Shown one piece after another: positions 35,351 to 46,613 of a DNA stretch of 64,000 bases. The translations under genes were made by a program, and so were the position numbers. Where the stretch lies: positions 48,487,546 to 48,551,545 of the forward strand of contig NC_061121.1 of the NCBI RefSeq assembly GCF_002878395.1, in the 5' to 3' direction. Source of the DNA: Capsicum annuum (taxonomy: Eukaryota > Streptophyta > Magnoliopsida > Solanales > Solanaceae). Each line of letters starts with the position of its first letter. Position 1 is the first letter of the stretch. The notes beneath the pieces were generated by a model. The model did not search any database and was not told the origin of the DNA. It saw only the letters and a list, made by a program, of their open reading frames with translations.

Positions 35351-35863
35351 AAAAATTAATTAAGAAAACTGGTCCAAATAGAGAGACGAATTGATCTAAT
35401 TTTCCCCAATCGATTTTCCTCAACTAATTAACGAAGCTTATTTTGTTTAACTAATTTTTTGCAAAAGTATATATATATATATATATATATACTTTTCCCT
35501 AATATGTAATTGTGTTATAATTAAAATACATTTAGCTATAGTTTGAAAGTAAATATATAAAAATAAAATGGAGTAAATTTGTAGAAAATATAATAATATA
35601 GCAAGGATTATGTTAAGGCGCTAACACATATTTAATTATTCATTTTAGAAAAAATCATGGAATGATAATTTGAAATTTATTATTTATTGAGTAAATTTAC
35701 AAGATGTGATATTAGTATTTTAATAGTAAGGATAAGAAAAAGTATCATTTTCAAACTGTTAATGTAAAAAAATAAGGAAATATATTTTTCAAAAATTTTC
35801 AAGAATCCTAAGCATCGAGAAATTAATTTTATGAAAAAGGGGAGCCAAAATTGGGTGTCAACA

Positions 35864-36940
35864 AAGACAAGAAATTTTTTTAAGATATATTTAAAGAAGA
35901 TGAAAGGTAGATCTAGAAATACGGGATTACAAGTGTCTATAACTACAAACTTAAGAGACTACATTACCCAATATCCCTTAACTTTTTAAAAATTTCTTAA
36001 AATTTCTGAATTCACTTTTATTATTGATTCATATGTGGAAAAATGGTAGTCAAAGTTTAAGCCTCTATTAACGCATGCAACGATTTTTTTTCCACAATTT
36101 TCTTCCTTAAAATCTCTCCCAAATTATCAGCATTCGAGATAACTTCCTTCTCCATTACTTCAACTTCTTAGAACCGTCAATTTACTTCATTAAATTACAA
36201 AAAAATTTAGTTATTTCAAAGTGATGAGTTGTTTGTTTAAGTGGATTTTAAGTTAATTTTTAAATTATCAGCATTGTTTGATCTTCAATGGATAATTAAG
36301 ATTCACCCTCATTCAGTTTGGAAATTTTCTAAATTGAAACACAAAAAGGTGTTCCTGGAAGTCATCAAGTTGTGGGTTTTACTCCCGATAACTTTGATAA
36401 CACAGAGGAAGGTTCTCGTAAAAATATGTCAAAGCACCACAATGACCCTAAAAATGAAAAATATTAGAGAAGATTTTGCTGCCAAAAATCAAAAATCAAT
36501 CATACAAATGGAAGATAGGGAGGAAATAGAGCATATCCAAAATTTCCCGTTGAATCAGGTATTGATATCGTCCGTGATACATATAGGTGGTACATAGTTT
36601 TTCAAAAAAAATTGATTGATACATATATAAAATTATTAAGTTAGTCATACATGTTTATAGTTGAATGGTGATTCATATGAATGATACATATGTTATCATC
36701 ATATGGGTATTATGGTGATTCATATATGGTGATTCATATGGTAGTTACAGTCGTTATCGTGTTAATGGGTGATACATATGGTCTTAATGGGTGATACATT
36801 TAGTATTAAGGTGATTCATATAATAGATACAACTGTTATTTCAATTAATGGTTGATTCATAGAGTATTAATGGGTGATACAAAATATTTTGTTCACACTG
36901 TATGAGTGATACATTTCTTGTTATTTAATTGGTGATACAT
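35864..36940 (+). other. Left flank and first-intron sequence of the MULE carrying the Ulp1 gene
   Basis: Sequence between the Ogre LTR and element A. The first ~340 bp are AT-rich with no gene. A candidate exon lies at 36205-36557. From 36575 on, the sequence is filled with variants of GATACAT and GATTCATATG, the same motif that marks the non-coding parts of the Ulp1/transposase region at 54120-62700. This shows that both sides of element A belong to one older unit. No terminal inverted repeat was recognised. Confidence 0.5.
36205..36557 (+). pseudogene. Candidate upstream exon of Ulp1-like gene
   Basis: An open stretch (118 codons counted from an internal start at 36241) ends in DREEIEHIQNFPLNQ followed by a GT (CAG/GTATTG at 36557/36558). 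A matching acceptor (TTGGCAG/AATTTT) occurs at 54293/54294, just where conserved Ulp1-associated coding begins. I infer that this is the 5' exon and that element A sits in the intron. The peptide is Lys-rich and shows no domain I recognise. The assignment is tentative. Confidence 0.4.
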
Positions 36941-38435
36941 TGTGAGACCCCGCAAAATCCTAAACTTAATTCGGTCCTTTAGGCTTGTCAAAGGGGTCCC
37001 AGACTTTGAATATTTTAACTAAGTACTCAGACTTAGTGTCATTTTAGCCTATGAAGGTTGGAAATCTTATTTCGTAACCTTTACATTCATTAAATGTTGA
37101 TGTTTAGGTTGATTCATGATCAAGAATGTCCGTAGGTATTTTCGGACAAGTTTTGAATTTTTTGAACTTCATTTGAAGCTCCTTTGGAATCTGTAAACAA
37201 TGGATCAACACGATCTTGGCATGTCGTGTAGACTATCGCATTGATTAATATTTTTCCTAGCGTCCAATTCTAGTGAATCGATGTAAACATGGTGCGACGT
37301 GTTGGCTATCGCATCGATGGCAATGACGCGCCGTGTCGACCTGTGTGTCGGTAGCCTAGTTTTCAGTCATTAAAAGACCGCGTTCTTAGGGGTATTTGGG
37401 TCTTTTTCCCACATCTTTCAGCCCCCAAAACATGAAATTAATCACCTTAGAGAGCAATCAAACTCATCTTTTGTCAAAATTGCTCAAGAATAAAACCCTA
37501 GGTGCTCAAGTTTCAAATCAAAAACTCAAGATTCAACCATAAAATTTCAGAAATTCCTTGACTAAGGTATGTGAAGTGTTTATTTAAGAGTTTCTTCCAC
37601 CCTTGGAGTCCAAGAATCTCTTTTGAAACTTCAAGTAGTTTATGTTATGATTTCCATGATTGGAATTAAAGTGTATTCATGATTGATGTTTGGATTTGGT
37701 TCCTAATACATGTTTTATTACATGTTTCATGTGTAATTGATTTTCATGTATGTAAATCCATGTTAAACCTTTGAATTGTGAGATTTGGAATTCAATCATG
37801 ATACCCACTTGTTGTGCAAAGTTATGTGCATATATTATGCTCACCAAGTGCTTGATGAATTGTTCATGTGAATTATTAAGAGAATGAAATCATGTCAATA
37901 TAGCCTATGTGCAAGTTGTATCATGCAAGTGTTTGTTAAAATACCTCAATGAATGAAGAAGAGAAAAGACATCTTTTCCCCCTTGAACTTGTCCTTCAAA
38001 CTCACTTTAACACTTAAACTTAACTTCTATTTATTTACCCCCTTAATATCTTTAAAGTGTATTTGTTTCATCCCTCAAAACTGAATACCACTCTCACAAC
38101 GGAGAGTGGATTACACACGCGTCATGTCAGTGCCAAATCAGTGCCACATCAGTGCCAGGTCATTGCCACTCAAGAAATTAGGATTTTTTTAAAAAAATCC
38201 CACACACATACTATTTTTATGTATTTTTGTTTTAAAAAGAAAAAAATATATATTTCTAATTTTTATATATATATATATATAAATATTAAATAATATATAT
38301 ATATATATAAATAATATATATATATATATTAAATAAAAAATGTCCCCACCCCCACCCCCATCCCATTTTCATTTAAATAATATAAATTTTACATAATTAT
38401 TTTATATTTATTTTAAAAATAAAAATATACATGTA

Positions 38436-38466
<31 letters not shown>

Positions 38467-40870
38467 ATAAAAAATTAACCCTCCCCCCGCTCTTCTTCCC
38501 TTTCAGTCCCCCCACCTCACCCCACCCCCCGTTCTTTCTCCCCTTCCAGTCCTCTCCCTCTACCCGCCATTCTTTCTCCCCTTTTAGCCCCACCCCTACC
38601 CCACCCTTCCATTCCCCACCCCTCATTTTTTCTCCCTTCCAGCCCCACACCCTCTTCTTTCTTATTCAAACACAAAAATACTTTCATCAAGTTACAATTA
38701 ATTTTTTCAAATTGTCTTATTAACAAAAAAATTCAAAAGGAAATCTCATTGATGATAAGTAATTAAAAAACAAAATCATCAATTTAATTTATTTTTTATC
38801 TAAATTTTGAGGTAGTTGGATTGAAGGTTGAGACGGTGTTCAATGGACAAAATTATTTAATAGTGTTTTCATGTTTGTTCTTGGGTGGTGTTGATGGAGA
38901 AAAGTGAAAAAAATTAAAGGAAAGTGTTGTTCTTGGGTGGTATTGTTAATGGAGAAAAGTAAAAAAAAATTAAAGGAAAGTGTTGTTCTTAGGTGGTGGT
39001 GTTAATGGAGGAAAGTGAAAAAAATTTGAGGTTGTTAATGAAGGTTTGAGTGTTGTTGTTGATGATGATTTGAAGAAGAAAGAAGAAAAAAGAGTCCATT
39101 TTTTATTTTAATTTTATTTTTTTTACAATTATTATATTATATTTTAAATATAATATTACTAAAATTAATTTTTTTAATAAATAAACGCGCCCCTTTTTAA
39201 AAAAGAATGCCACGTCAGCTTTAGGGGTCAAACAAATACACTTTAAAGATGTTAAGGGGGGTAAATAAATAGAGTTAAGTTTAAGTGCTAAAGTGAGTTT
39301 GGAGGACAAGATAAGGGGGAAAAGATGTCTTTTCTCAATGAAGAATGATCAAATGTTTAGTTTACATGTTTTAAGCTATGTCGTGTCTCTTATTTTATGC
39401 TATCGAATCCTGTGGGTACTTGTACCCGATAATTTAGATGATTACCTAGAGCCATGGTCAGTCATAGAACAGTATCAGTCATGTCACGATTAGTAGTACT
39501 CTCAGTCAGTTACAGAACTAAGGAAAACTCAGTAGATTCAGTAGTAGTTCAGTCTATCCCAATATCCATTTCAGACCTCAGTAAACTCTATCAGTCAATA
39601 AAATTCAATAGAATTCCGTCATTCAACGAAACTCAGTGAACTCAGTTCAGTTCAGCTAAACAGTAATCCTAGTGACAGCTCAGTCCAGCCTAGTACTAAT
39701 TAGAAATCAGTCAGTGTGTATTCAGATGGGAGTAGGATTTGGCACCGAGTGAACCCAAGGATGGGGATTCATCTTCCAGCAGAGGGCGTCATCTTTAAAA
39801 GCAATCCTTGTATTCCAGAACTACGTAGCCAGCGTAGGTTGAGATATCTTTTTGCTAGATATTATGAGAATTGATACTTCTCATCCAAGTTATCCTACTA
39901 GTGAGGGTTAACGGAAGAGTTTCCTGTCAGAGAGGGTTAACTCGCAGCTTTTCCTTAACTATGGTACGGTATTGATACCCTTCCAACTGGGGTTATAGGT
40001 TGGACCCCAAATAAACTAGAGAAAGGGTATGTCGGTTAGATGATTACCTCCCACAGTCTTAGTTTCAGTCTCAGTCTCAAAATAGAACTCAGTTTAGTTC
40101 TACAGGTTCAGGACTATCAGATATAGTAACCCAACTCATCTCAGTATGGAACTTAGTATAGTTCCTCAGAATTCAGAACTGTCAGATACAGTCATACAGT
40201 TATCCGTAGATCAGTATCGATTATCCCGTAAATTAGTTAATCAGTATTCAGACTCACTGTTCAGTGTTATCATAATTTCAGTTACGGTATACGTATTCAT
40301 GCATGTACTCTTATTCAGTCATACTCATGTTATCCAGTTATTATTGTTCATACATATGAGCCCATGCATTTTAGCCTACCTCACTGAGTATACCAGTACA
40401 TTCAACGTACTGACGCATGCTTTTATTTTGTGCTTGATGTCTTATATCATAGGTTCTGATGCACAAGCTCTAGATCACCCTCAGTAGACCAGACTTTGAG
40501 CATTCAGTGTAGTGGTGAGTCCTCTTAATTCGAGGACATGATTACTACTTATAGTACTTCAGTTTAGATCAGTAGACGGAGTTAGTTAGAGACTTGTCCC
40601 ATCAACTCCATAGATTAGACAGTTAAAGGCTTCCAAGACTAAAGTATTTTCAGATAGTTATTCAGATTTCAGTACTTTGTTCAGTTTTGGTATTTAGTAT
40701 CGCATTTAGTATTATTCAGTACTATTTTTAGATTGAACCTTATGGCATGTTTTCACCTAATTCCTCATATTATTTAGTTATTACAGCTGGTACCAGTCAT
40801 GGGTTAGCTTGTGGTCCCTCAGGATTAATAGCATCGTGTAGTGTATGGGGTATAGAATCGAGGCATTACA
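36941..40870 (+). repeat. 5' LTR of element A
   Basis: It starts TGTGAGACCCCGC and ends GAGGCATTACA, followed three bases later by the primer site region. CpG motifs (GGTGCGACGTG, TATCGCATCGATGG, GACGCGCCGTGTCGAC) cluster near 37215-37350. It is interrupted at 37961-39336 by a Mutator-type element that is absent from the 3' LTR. It also contains two copies of a CAGRACTRTCAGATAYAGT unit (near 40112 and 40177). Confidence 0.9.
37961..39336. mobile_element. Non-autonomous Mutator-type element with 9-bp TSD
   Basis: The ends GAGAAAAGACATC... and ...GATGTCTTTTCTC are inverted repeats that continue for more than 100 bp (for example ACTTAACTTCTATTTATTTA on the left, with its near complement at 39262-39285). 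AATGAAGAA flanks it on both sides (37952-37960 and 39337-39345). The 3' LTR of A near 52570-52585 has a single AATGAAGAA and no insert, so it preserves the empty site. A 9-bp duplication and long terminal inverted repeats point to the Mutator superfamily. The interior has AT runs (38265-38335, 38440-38466), a pyrimidine-rich minisatellite (38480-38650) and three ~57-bp repeats (near 38878-39030). No transposase is present. Confidence 0.85.
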
Positions 40871-40874
40871 AACT

Positions 40875-40887
40875 TGGTATCAGAGCC
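40875..40887 (+). other. Primer binding site of element A, tRNA-Met type
   Basis: TGGTATCAGAGCC starts four bases after the LTR end. It is the standard initiator-tRNA-Met primer site of chromoviruses. Confidence 0.9.
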
Positions 40888-40948
40888 TAAGGTTCAATAG
40901 AGTCCTAGAAAGTTTAGAAACCGCATCTAGTAAAGTCTTGTGCATGGA

Positions 40949-41018
40949 TGTAATACCCCGTACTTCTACCCAGCTTAAAATCATCCCAGAAATGTTAAAG
41001 ACTTATTTCAAAGATGAC
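40949..41018 (+). repeat. 5' LTR stub of element B
   Basis: About 70 bases match the start of the 3' LTR at 43625 (TGTAATACCCCRTACTTCTA through TTTCAAAGATGA). The similarity ends near 41018, where gag coding takes over, so roughly 2.7 kb of LTR plus the gag N-terminus were deleted. Confidence 0.75.
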
Positions 41019-41530
41019 TCTAAGGCCCAGGGTAGTAAGAGCAGGGTTTTTACTTATCCGCTTTGTGAAGAGTGTGGTAAGCATCATAAGGGTGTGTGTA
41101 GAGCTGACAGTAATATATGTTTCGGATGTGGTGAGTTAGGTCATAAGGTTCGAGACTGTCCTAAACCCGATCCTTGAAGTCAACAGGTCGTCCTTCAGCT
41201 CAGTCCGGTTGCCCGAATCAGCAGGGTGCCAATTCCAGTGCTATCAGTAGGCAACGCCCAAACAAACTCTATGCACTTCAGTCTCTATAGGATCAGGAAA
41301 GTTCTCCTGATGCAGCCACTGGTATGTTACAGATCCTTCATTTATATATTCTCGCTTCTTCAGATTTAGGATCTTATTTTTCTTTTGTAACTCCTTGCAT
41401 AGGAGTTAACTTTAAGGTCAGATCAAGTGTTAACAAGACCTTTTTCAGTCTCTATCCTAGTGAGTCGGTCTAACATAGCCCGACAGGCATGCAGTAACTG
41501 TCGGTTATGATATCTCAAAAATCCAGGCCT
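41019..41530 (+). pseudogene. Gag zinc knuckle and protease start of element B
   Basis: The fragment opens with CEECGKHHKGVC and an intact CCHC zinc knuckle ICFGCGELGHKVRDCPK (near 41115-41165). In a chromovirus this is the nucleic-acid binding end of gag. After a stop at 41175 and a frame change, protease-like sequence follows (NKLYALQ near 41258, GMLQILHLYILASSDLGSYFSF near 41322-41390, where the family has LLDPGA-type active-site residues; here the aligned part is changed). An open frame of 110 codons from 40845 fuses LTR-derived sequence to this zinc knuckle by chance. Confidence 0.7.
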
Positions 41531-43225
41531 TAAGGTGAGTCCTAACCTATTCCTATCGCAATCCGAAGTTTTATACTTCAACCCTCCCAATAATTATGTA
41601 TGCTTCATGTCATAATTCCATGTACCCAGCTTATATTCTCACGCTTTCCATAAAAATAGTGTGTGATTTATGTTCTTAGTATGAGGAGTTTCATCTTACT
41701 TTGTGTTATGAATAAAGTTCCATGAGTACAAAAACATCAGACTCAGGTTATACAGCTTATGACTCATACACTCATTTCATTTTTTACAGTATGCTTAGCC
41801 TACACAATTCATGACTTCACTCTTAGGGTTCAATCAAACTCAAATTATGTCACATATACTCTCAGTTTAGATACCTTGATGAATTTATAGTGTTAATGTT
41901 CCATTCTACAGGCGTCAGTTACAATATCATTCAGTAGTCAGTATCCAGTAAAGGACTCAGATAGTCCTATAGAACTATGGCTTTCAGCTATCAGTTATTC
42001 AGCTATCAGAATTCAGTGCTCTTGTACTTGTCTAAACCCCAGTTATAGAAAACTAGCATTTAGTCCCAGTTACCATCTTAGTTATGGTTATAGTCTCAAT
42101 TACCGTCTTATCTACAATCTTAATCCTAGACCTAGTTCAGCCAGATCAGAAACTCAGTTCACTTTTAGGATTATCCGACAGTAGCATATAGCTATCAGTT
42201 AATCAGTCATTAGTATTTTAGTACCTCAGTTACAGAATGTTTCTGAATCATGTCATATGCTTGGTCTCACAATTTCAAGTAATACAGTTTTCATAAATCT
42301 ATGCCCAATCACCTCATATCACTTACTCAGTCCTTACCTCCTATGCATAATACTCTACAGCCTCAGGCTAGTCGTTCAGACTCAGTACAGTTCAGTCTTA
42401 TATGCTAGCGTTCATCTAGAAGTTATTTAGTTAATCAGATAAATTAGTATATTTATGCATTCATGCTCAACACCATTCGAACCTTTTCAGCAGTCTCAGT
42501 TGCAGTGCATAAGGTTTGGTCACTTTATCTTAGATGATATTTCATAGGCCTTGCCTCCTAATACAAGAACCCCAGCTATGTAGCGATCTCCCATTCAGAT
42601 GTCCTACTCAGACCAGGCCAATATTCATTTTCTTTCTACGATTATTAGAACTCTATAGAAAGAGTGTCATAGAAATGCTCTGATCTAGTATAAGTTTTCA
42701 ACATGAGTTAGCCCGCAAAGCCAGTACTTTAGTTTAGCAGTCAGAATAGAAAAGTTCAGATGGTGTGGTTTCCCTATTTTTTCACCTAATCACACTATTC
42801 GGAATCTCATGAATGTGATCATTCTAAGATAGACCAACTAGGTAGTTATGTGTTCAACTTGGTTCATGTATCATGCCTTAGTTTCATATCCCAGATATTC
42901 AGTCACGATTCAGTTCATTGGTGCCCTGTGCATCATCCTAGTTTTCCTTAGTATTGTAGTCAAGTCAGTATTCTTCTAGGGACCTAGTGTTCCAAGGAGG
43001 AGATACACTATAATTCCCCAAAACTTTTATGGCATAAACATGCCGCTCTCTTCTCATAACGAATCTAATTTGGAGTAGTAGGTACCCCTAAGTTAACCCT
43101 CTATATCCAATCTCGGTCGTATGCCACGTATTCAAGGTACTTAGGTCAGATCACGATATTTAGCTCATGTATCACATTCAAACCTAGTTACGTTCTCATG
43201 TTTTCCCTCATGCATATTTAGTAAT
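41531..43225 (+). other. Unplaced retroelement mosaic inside element B
   Basis: No RT, RNase H or integrase is recognisable here, although a chromovirus pol would be expected. Parts resemble LTR sequence: CATATGCTTGGTCTCACA near 42257 matches the ATATGCTTGGTCATGCATTC block of LTRs C and D. A degenerate polypurine/LTR-start junction (CCAAGGAGGAGATACACTATAATTCCCC) lies near 43004. I infer a scrambled or replaced pol region and see no intact gene. Confidence 0.4.
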
Positions 43226-43624
43226 TAAGCTTAGACTCAGCCTAAGGTAATAGCTTTTCTTAAGCTTATCCAGTTTCATGTTCAGGTTTCAGTTACAAAT
43301 GTGGTATTCAGTTTCATACTTAATATTTATTCCATACTTGGTATCGTTACCCTTACATATTCAATCGCATGTTCATGAGTCAGTTCAGTCATATATTCAC
43401 GCATCAGATATGCGTGATCAACTTATCAGTACTCTCAGTCATGCATTTATGTATTAGCTCAGTCATAAAATCATGCATCAAATATGCATGCTCAGTATGA
43501 ATCTCAGTAATGTCAGTCAGGTAGTCATGTTTCATCTGTTCATGTTCAGTATGTACTTCAGCTTATTATTTATCCCATCTAAATCAGTCTCATTCAAGGA
43601 TGAATGTTCCCAAGGGGGAGATAT
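43226..43624 (+). other. 3' untranslated region and polypurine tract of element B
   Basis: It begins with TAGACTCAGCCTAAGG, equivalent to the pol end of element A near 51204, and ends with CCCAAGGGGGAGATAT just before the LTR. The middle has repeated TCATGCATCAGATATGC-type units, as in A at 51300-51440. Confidence 0.65.
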
Positions 43625-46463
43625 TGTAATACCCCATACTTCTACTTAGTTTAAAATTGTCCCAGAAATATTAAAAACTTGTTTCAAAGATGAATCCACT
43701 TTTATAAATGTGGTATTCTCAATATTTTCACTTTTTATCATTTTGGAAATTGAACAAGCTTTCCATCGATACCAAATTTGCCCAAATTCGAAACTCAGGC
43801 GAAGAATTAGAGCCATTTTAGTAAGATAGTGTGCTACCTGAGCCATCAACGTGTCACAAAGCCAGCAAAAATGGAAATCGTCAGTGAGCCTCTGCGATTA
43901 TGGCACGTCGCACCAAGGCTCAAATTCAAAGTTTTCAAATTCCAGTGACACAGCGTAATAGTGCCGCGTCGCGCCAGGGGTCCAAGTTGGGAAATTTTCA
44001 CAGAATTAAAATACGCATCCAAGGGTTAAAAAGGTCAATTTCTCACCCCTTATATATACCCAATAACACGTGATTCAACCATAATTCACCCAAAATATAT
44101 TATTTCTCTCAGGTTTCTCTCAAGAACAAGCTAGGGTTTTTAATTGGGGATTCAAATCCAAGACTCAAATTCAAAAATCTCTTTGTCAATCTTCGTAGAA
44201 TCAGGAACTAAGGTATGCACAGTGTTCATTCATGGATTCCTTCCATCCATGAAGCCCAAGAATCAAGTTTTAAATCTTTTATTGTTAATATTTTGTTGTG
44301 GATTGATTATGTTTATTTGATTATGGTTGTATGATTCCCAAGTTGGAATCTTTATGTGTTGTTCATGAACCTATGCTAGTATGTGGTCTAAAACATGTGA
44401 AATTGAGTTGAAATATGGAGTTTTGTTGTATTAATTTGATGGTCATGCCTATGACCTAGGTTATGCATCCTGGAGGTTTGATAAAATGCCTAAAATAATA
44501 GAAATTATGCATTATAGCTTAATTATGACCCAAGTGATAAGTGTATGCTTTACCCCACGACTAAGAATGTCTTCCATGATATTGTGTGCATTATGAATGG
44601 TTGAGGGAATGTCCATGAGATTAGGTTGATAAAAGTATGACATATTTATATGCAATTCTATTCATGTACAGGACTATGATAACTCTGTGCTTCATGAAAT
44701 CCCCAAATTAATGTATTATAAATTGTTGATATTGGTCATATGTTCAAGAAGTGTCATGTCCTGTCAGTTTTATGCTATCAAGTTTTGGGGTACTTGTACC
44801 CGACAATTTAGCTGTGTGCCTAAAGCCAGTGTTATGTTTTCATGATACTCTCAGTCAAGCCCTGATCCTTAGAATTCAGTCAGTCTCATGACTCAGGAAA
44901 ACTCAGTATATTCAGTATCAGTCTAGTCCTATTCAGTAATCTCAGTAACCTCAGTGGTTTCAGTAACATTAGTACTCGGTAATCTCGGTAACCTTAGTAT
45001 TCCCAAAAATCTTAGTAACTTCAGTAGCATTTCGTCAGTTAACAAAACTTAGTGAACTCAGTTTACCTCTGCTAAACAATACTATTAGTATCAGTTTAGT
45101 TCAGTTAATTAGTTCAGTGTCTATTCAGTTGGGAGTAGGAATCAACACCGAGTGAACCCAAGGATGGAGACTCACCTATTATTCAGTAGAGGGTGTGATC
45201 CTTAGAAGCAATCCTTATGTTCTAGAACTACGTAGCCAGAGTAGGTTGAGATACACCCTACGCATTTAAGGATTTATACATCTTATTTGAGTTTCCTACT
45301 AGGAGGGGTTGACGGAAGAGCTCACTATCAGAGAGGGTTTACTCACAGCTTGTTTTTACCCATGGTACGGTACTGGCACCTTTCCAGCTGGGGTTACAAG
45401 TTGGACCCCACCAGTTCAGTTTTGGGGTAAGTCGGTTAGATGATTACCTCCCATAGTCTCAGTTTCAAATCCAGTTTCAGTAATAGAACTCAGTTCAGTT
45501 CTACAGAAATCCAGGACTATCAGATACAGTGAAATCAGAACAGTGCGGAACCCAGTTAGTTCCATCAGTATCAAGACTGCCAGATATAGTCACTCATGTT
45601 ATCATTATTCAGACTCAGTAATCATGTTATCATAAACTCAGTTAATAGTATATTAATTATACAAAATCCATGTTATCAGTATTCAATTTCAAGACTGTCA
45701 GATACAGTCAATCAGACTAGTTCTTCATAATCAAAACTGTCAGAAACAGTCATTCCTTTATCATTAATATGACATTAGTTCCTCAGTATTCAGTAGACTC
45801 AATCATTCAGTATCCCAGTATCAGTACTCATATATCAGTAAATCCACGTTATCAAAATTCATAAGTCAGCATTATAACGATCTTAGTTACAGTTACATAT
45901 TCATGCATGTATTCTCACGTTCATGTTATACAGTTAGTTATTATTGTTTATGCATATGAACCCTTGCATTTAGCCTACCTCACTTTCATACCAGTATATT
46001 CAACGTACTGACGTATTTGTGCTATGGTGTTTTATACCTAGGTTTAGAAGCACGAGCTCCTGAGCATCCATAGTAGATCAGACGTACAGCATCCAGACTA
46101 AAAGTGAGTCCTCATCATTCAAAGATAGCATGATTATTTTATTACTTTATTATTTTAGTAGTTCGGAGTTAGTTGGGGACATGTCCCATCAACTCCACAG
46201 TTTTTAGACAGTTTAGAGGCTTTCAGAATACAACATGTTTTAGATAGTTTATCTCAGTTTTGGGTATTGTCAAACCCCACAACAAACATTATATTATACT
46301 CAGTATTAGTTCAATTTTGAACCCTATGTTACAACTTATATTCCACATATTTATAATGTAATATTCAGTGCTTAGTTATAGATATCAGTCATAGGTTAGC
46401 TTTGGGTCCATCGGGGTCATGAGCACCGTGTAGCATTTTGGGTACCAGATTCTGGGCGTTATA
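43625..46463 (+). repeat. 3' LTR of element B
   Basis: It starts TGTAATACCCCATAC and ends GGGCGTTATA; length about 2.84 kb. CpG motifs (GGCACGTCGCACC, GTGCCGCGTCGCGCC) near 43900-43980 precede a TATA box (TTATATATACCC near 44049). It is longer than the LTRs of A partly because a CARRACTRTCAGATAYAGT unit is repeated about four times (near 45514, 45580, 45690, 45735). A run of TCAGTAACCTCAGTA-like repeats lies near 44930-45030. No gene. Confidence 0.8.
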
Positions 46464-46613
46464 ATGGGTGTATTATGCACCACACTTATGGATAGGAGGC
46501 TCTGTGATGTTTTAGGAATAATTTCTCTTCTTTCAGTATTCATGTCCTGCGAGTGAGCATGAGCTCCAGTTAAACTCTTATTCTAATCCGAGATTCTATT
46601 CCATTTATAGAAT

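Larger units (their letters stand above)
20676..35863 (-). mobile_element. Ogre/Tat-type Ty3/gypsy retrotransposon, truncated in RNase H
   Basis: Read leftward, the element has an LTR starting TGTTGACACCC (35863), a primer site matching tRNA-Arg, an ORF1 before gag, gag, protease and RT, with RNase H cut at 20676 by LTR F. An extra ORF1 upstream of gag, a tRNA-Arg primer site and a several-kb LTR are hallmarks of the Ogre lineage. Integrase and the 3' LTR are absent. The LTR hosts a SINE, a LINE and two MITEs. All ORFs are broken. Confidence 0.8.
28151..35863 (-). repeat. Ogre 5' LTR, enlarged by nested elements
   Basis: On the minus strand it starts TGTTGACACCCAATTTTGG (35863) and ends GGGTATAACA (28151). 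The span is 7.7 kb. Removing the LINE (about 2.05 kb), two MITEs (about 0.6 kb) and the SINE (about 0.16 kb) leaves roughly 4.9 kb, in line with the very long LTRs of Ogre elements. A TATA box (TATAAAA on the minus strand, 34446-34440) lies mid-LTR and is followed by a purine/AT-rich leader. Other stretches, such as 28160-29310, 29490-30390 and 32444-33830, are AT-rich LTR sequence with no genes. Confidence 0.75.
40949..46463 (+). mobile_element. Tekay-like element B nested in A, internally deleted
   Basis: The left edge is TGTAATACCCCGTAC, preceded by ATGGA (40944-40948). The right edge is GGGCGTTATA, followed by ATGGG (46464-46468). Across the insertion, A's leader reads TCTTGTGCATGG then TGTATTATGCACC, as expected for one continuous leader. 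Only about 70 bp of the 5' LTR survive before gag sequence starts. After a gag/protease fragment come about 1.7 kb of unplaced mosaic sequence, a 3' UTR with polypurine tract, and a complete 3' LTR. Confidence 0.8.

Noticed and set aside
35468..35491. Perfect (TA)n palindrome as a possible functional hairpin
   Set aside because: It is a simple microsatellite in AT-rich LTR sequence, with no sign of function.
38408..38726. Gly-rich minus-strand frames
   Set aside because: They result from the pyrimidine-rich minisatellite in the Mutator-type element; translation of a simple repeat.
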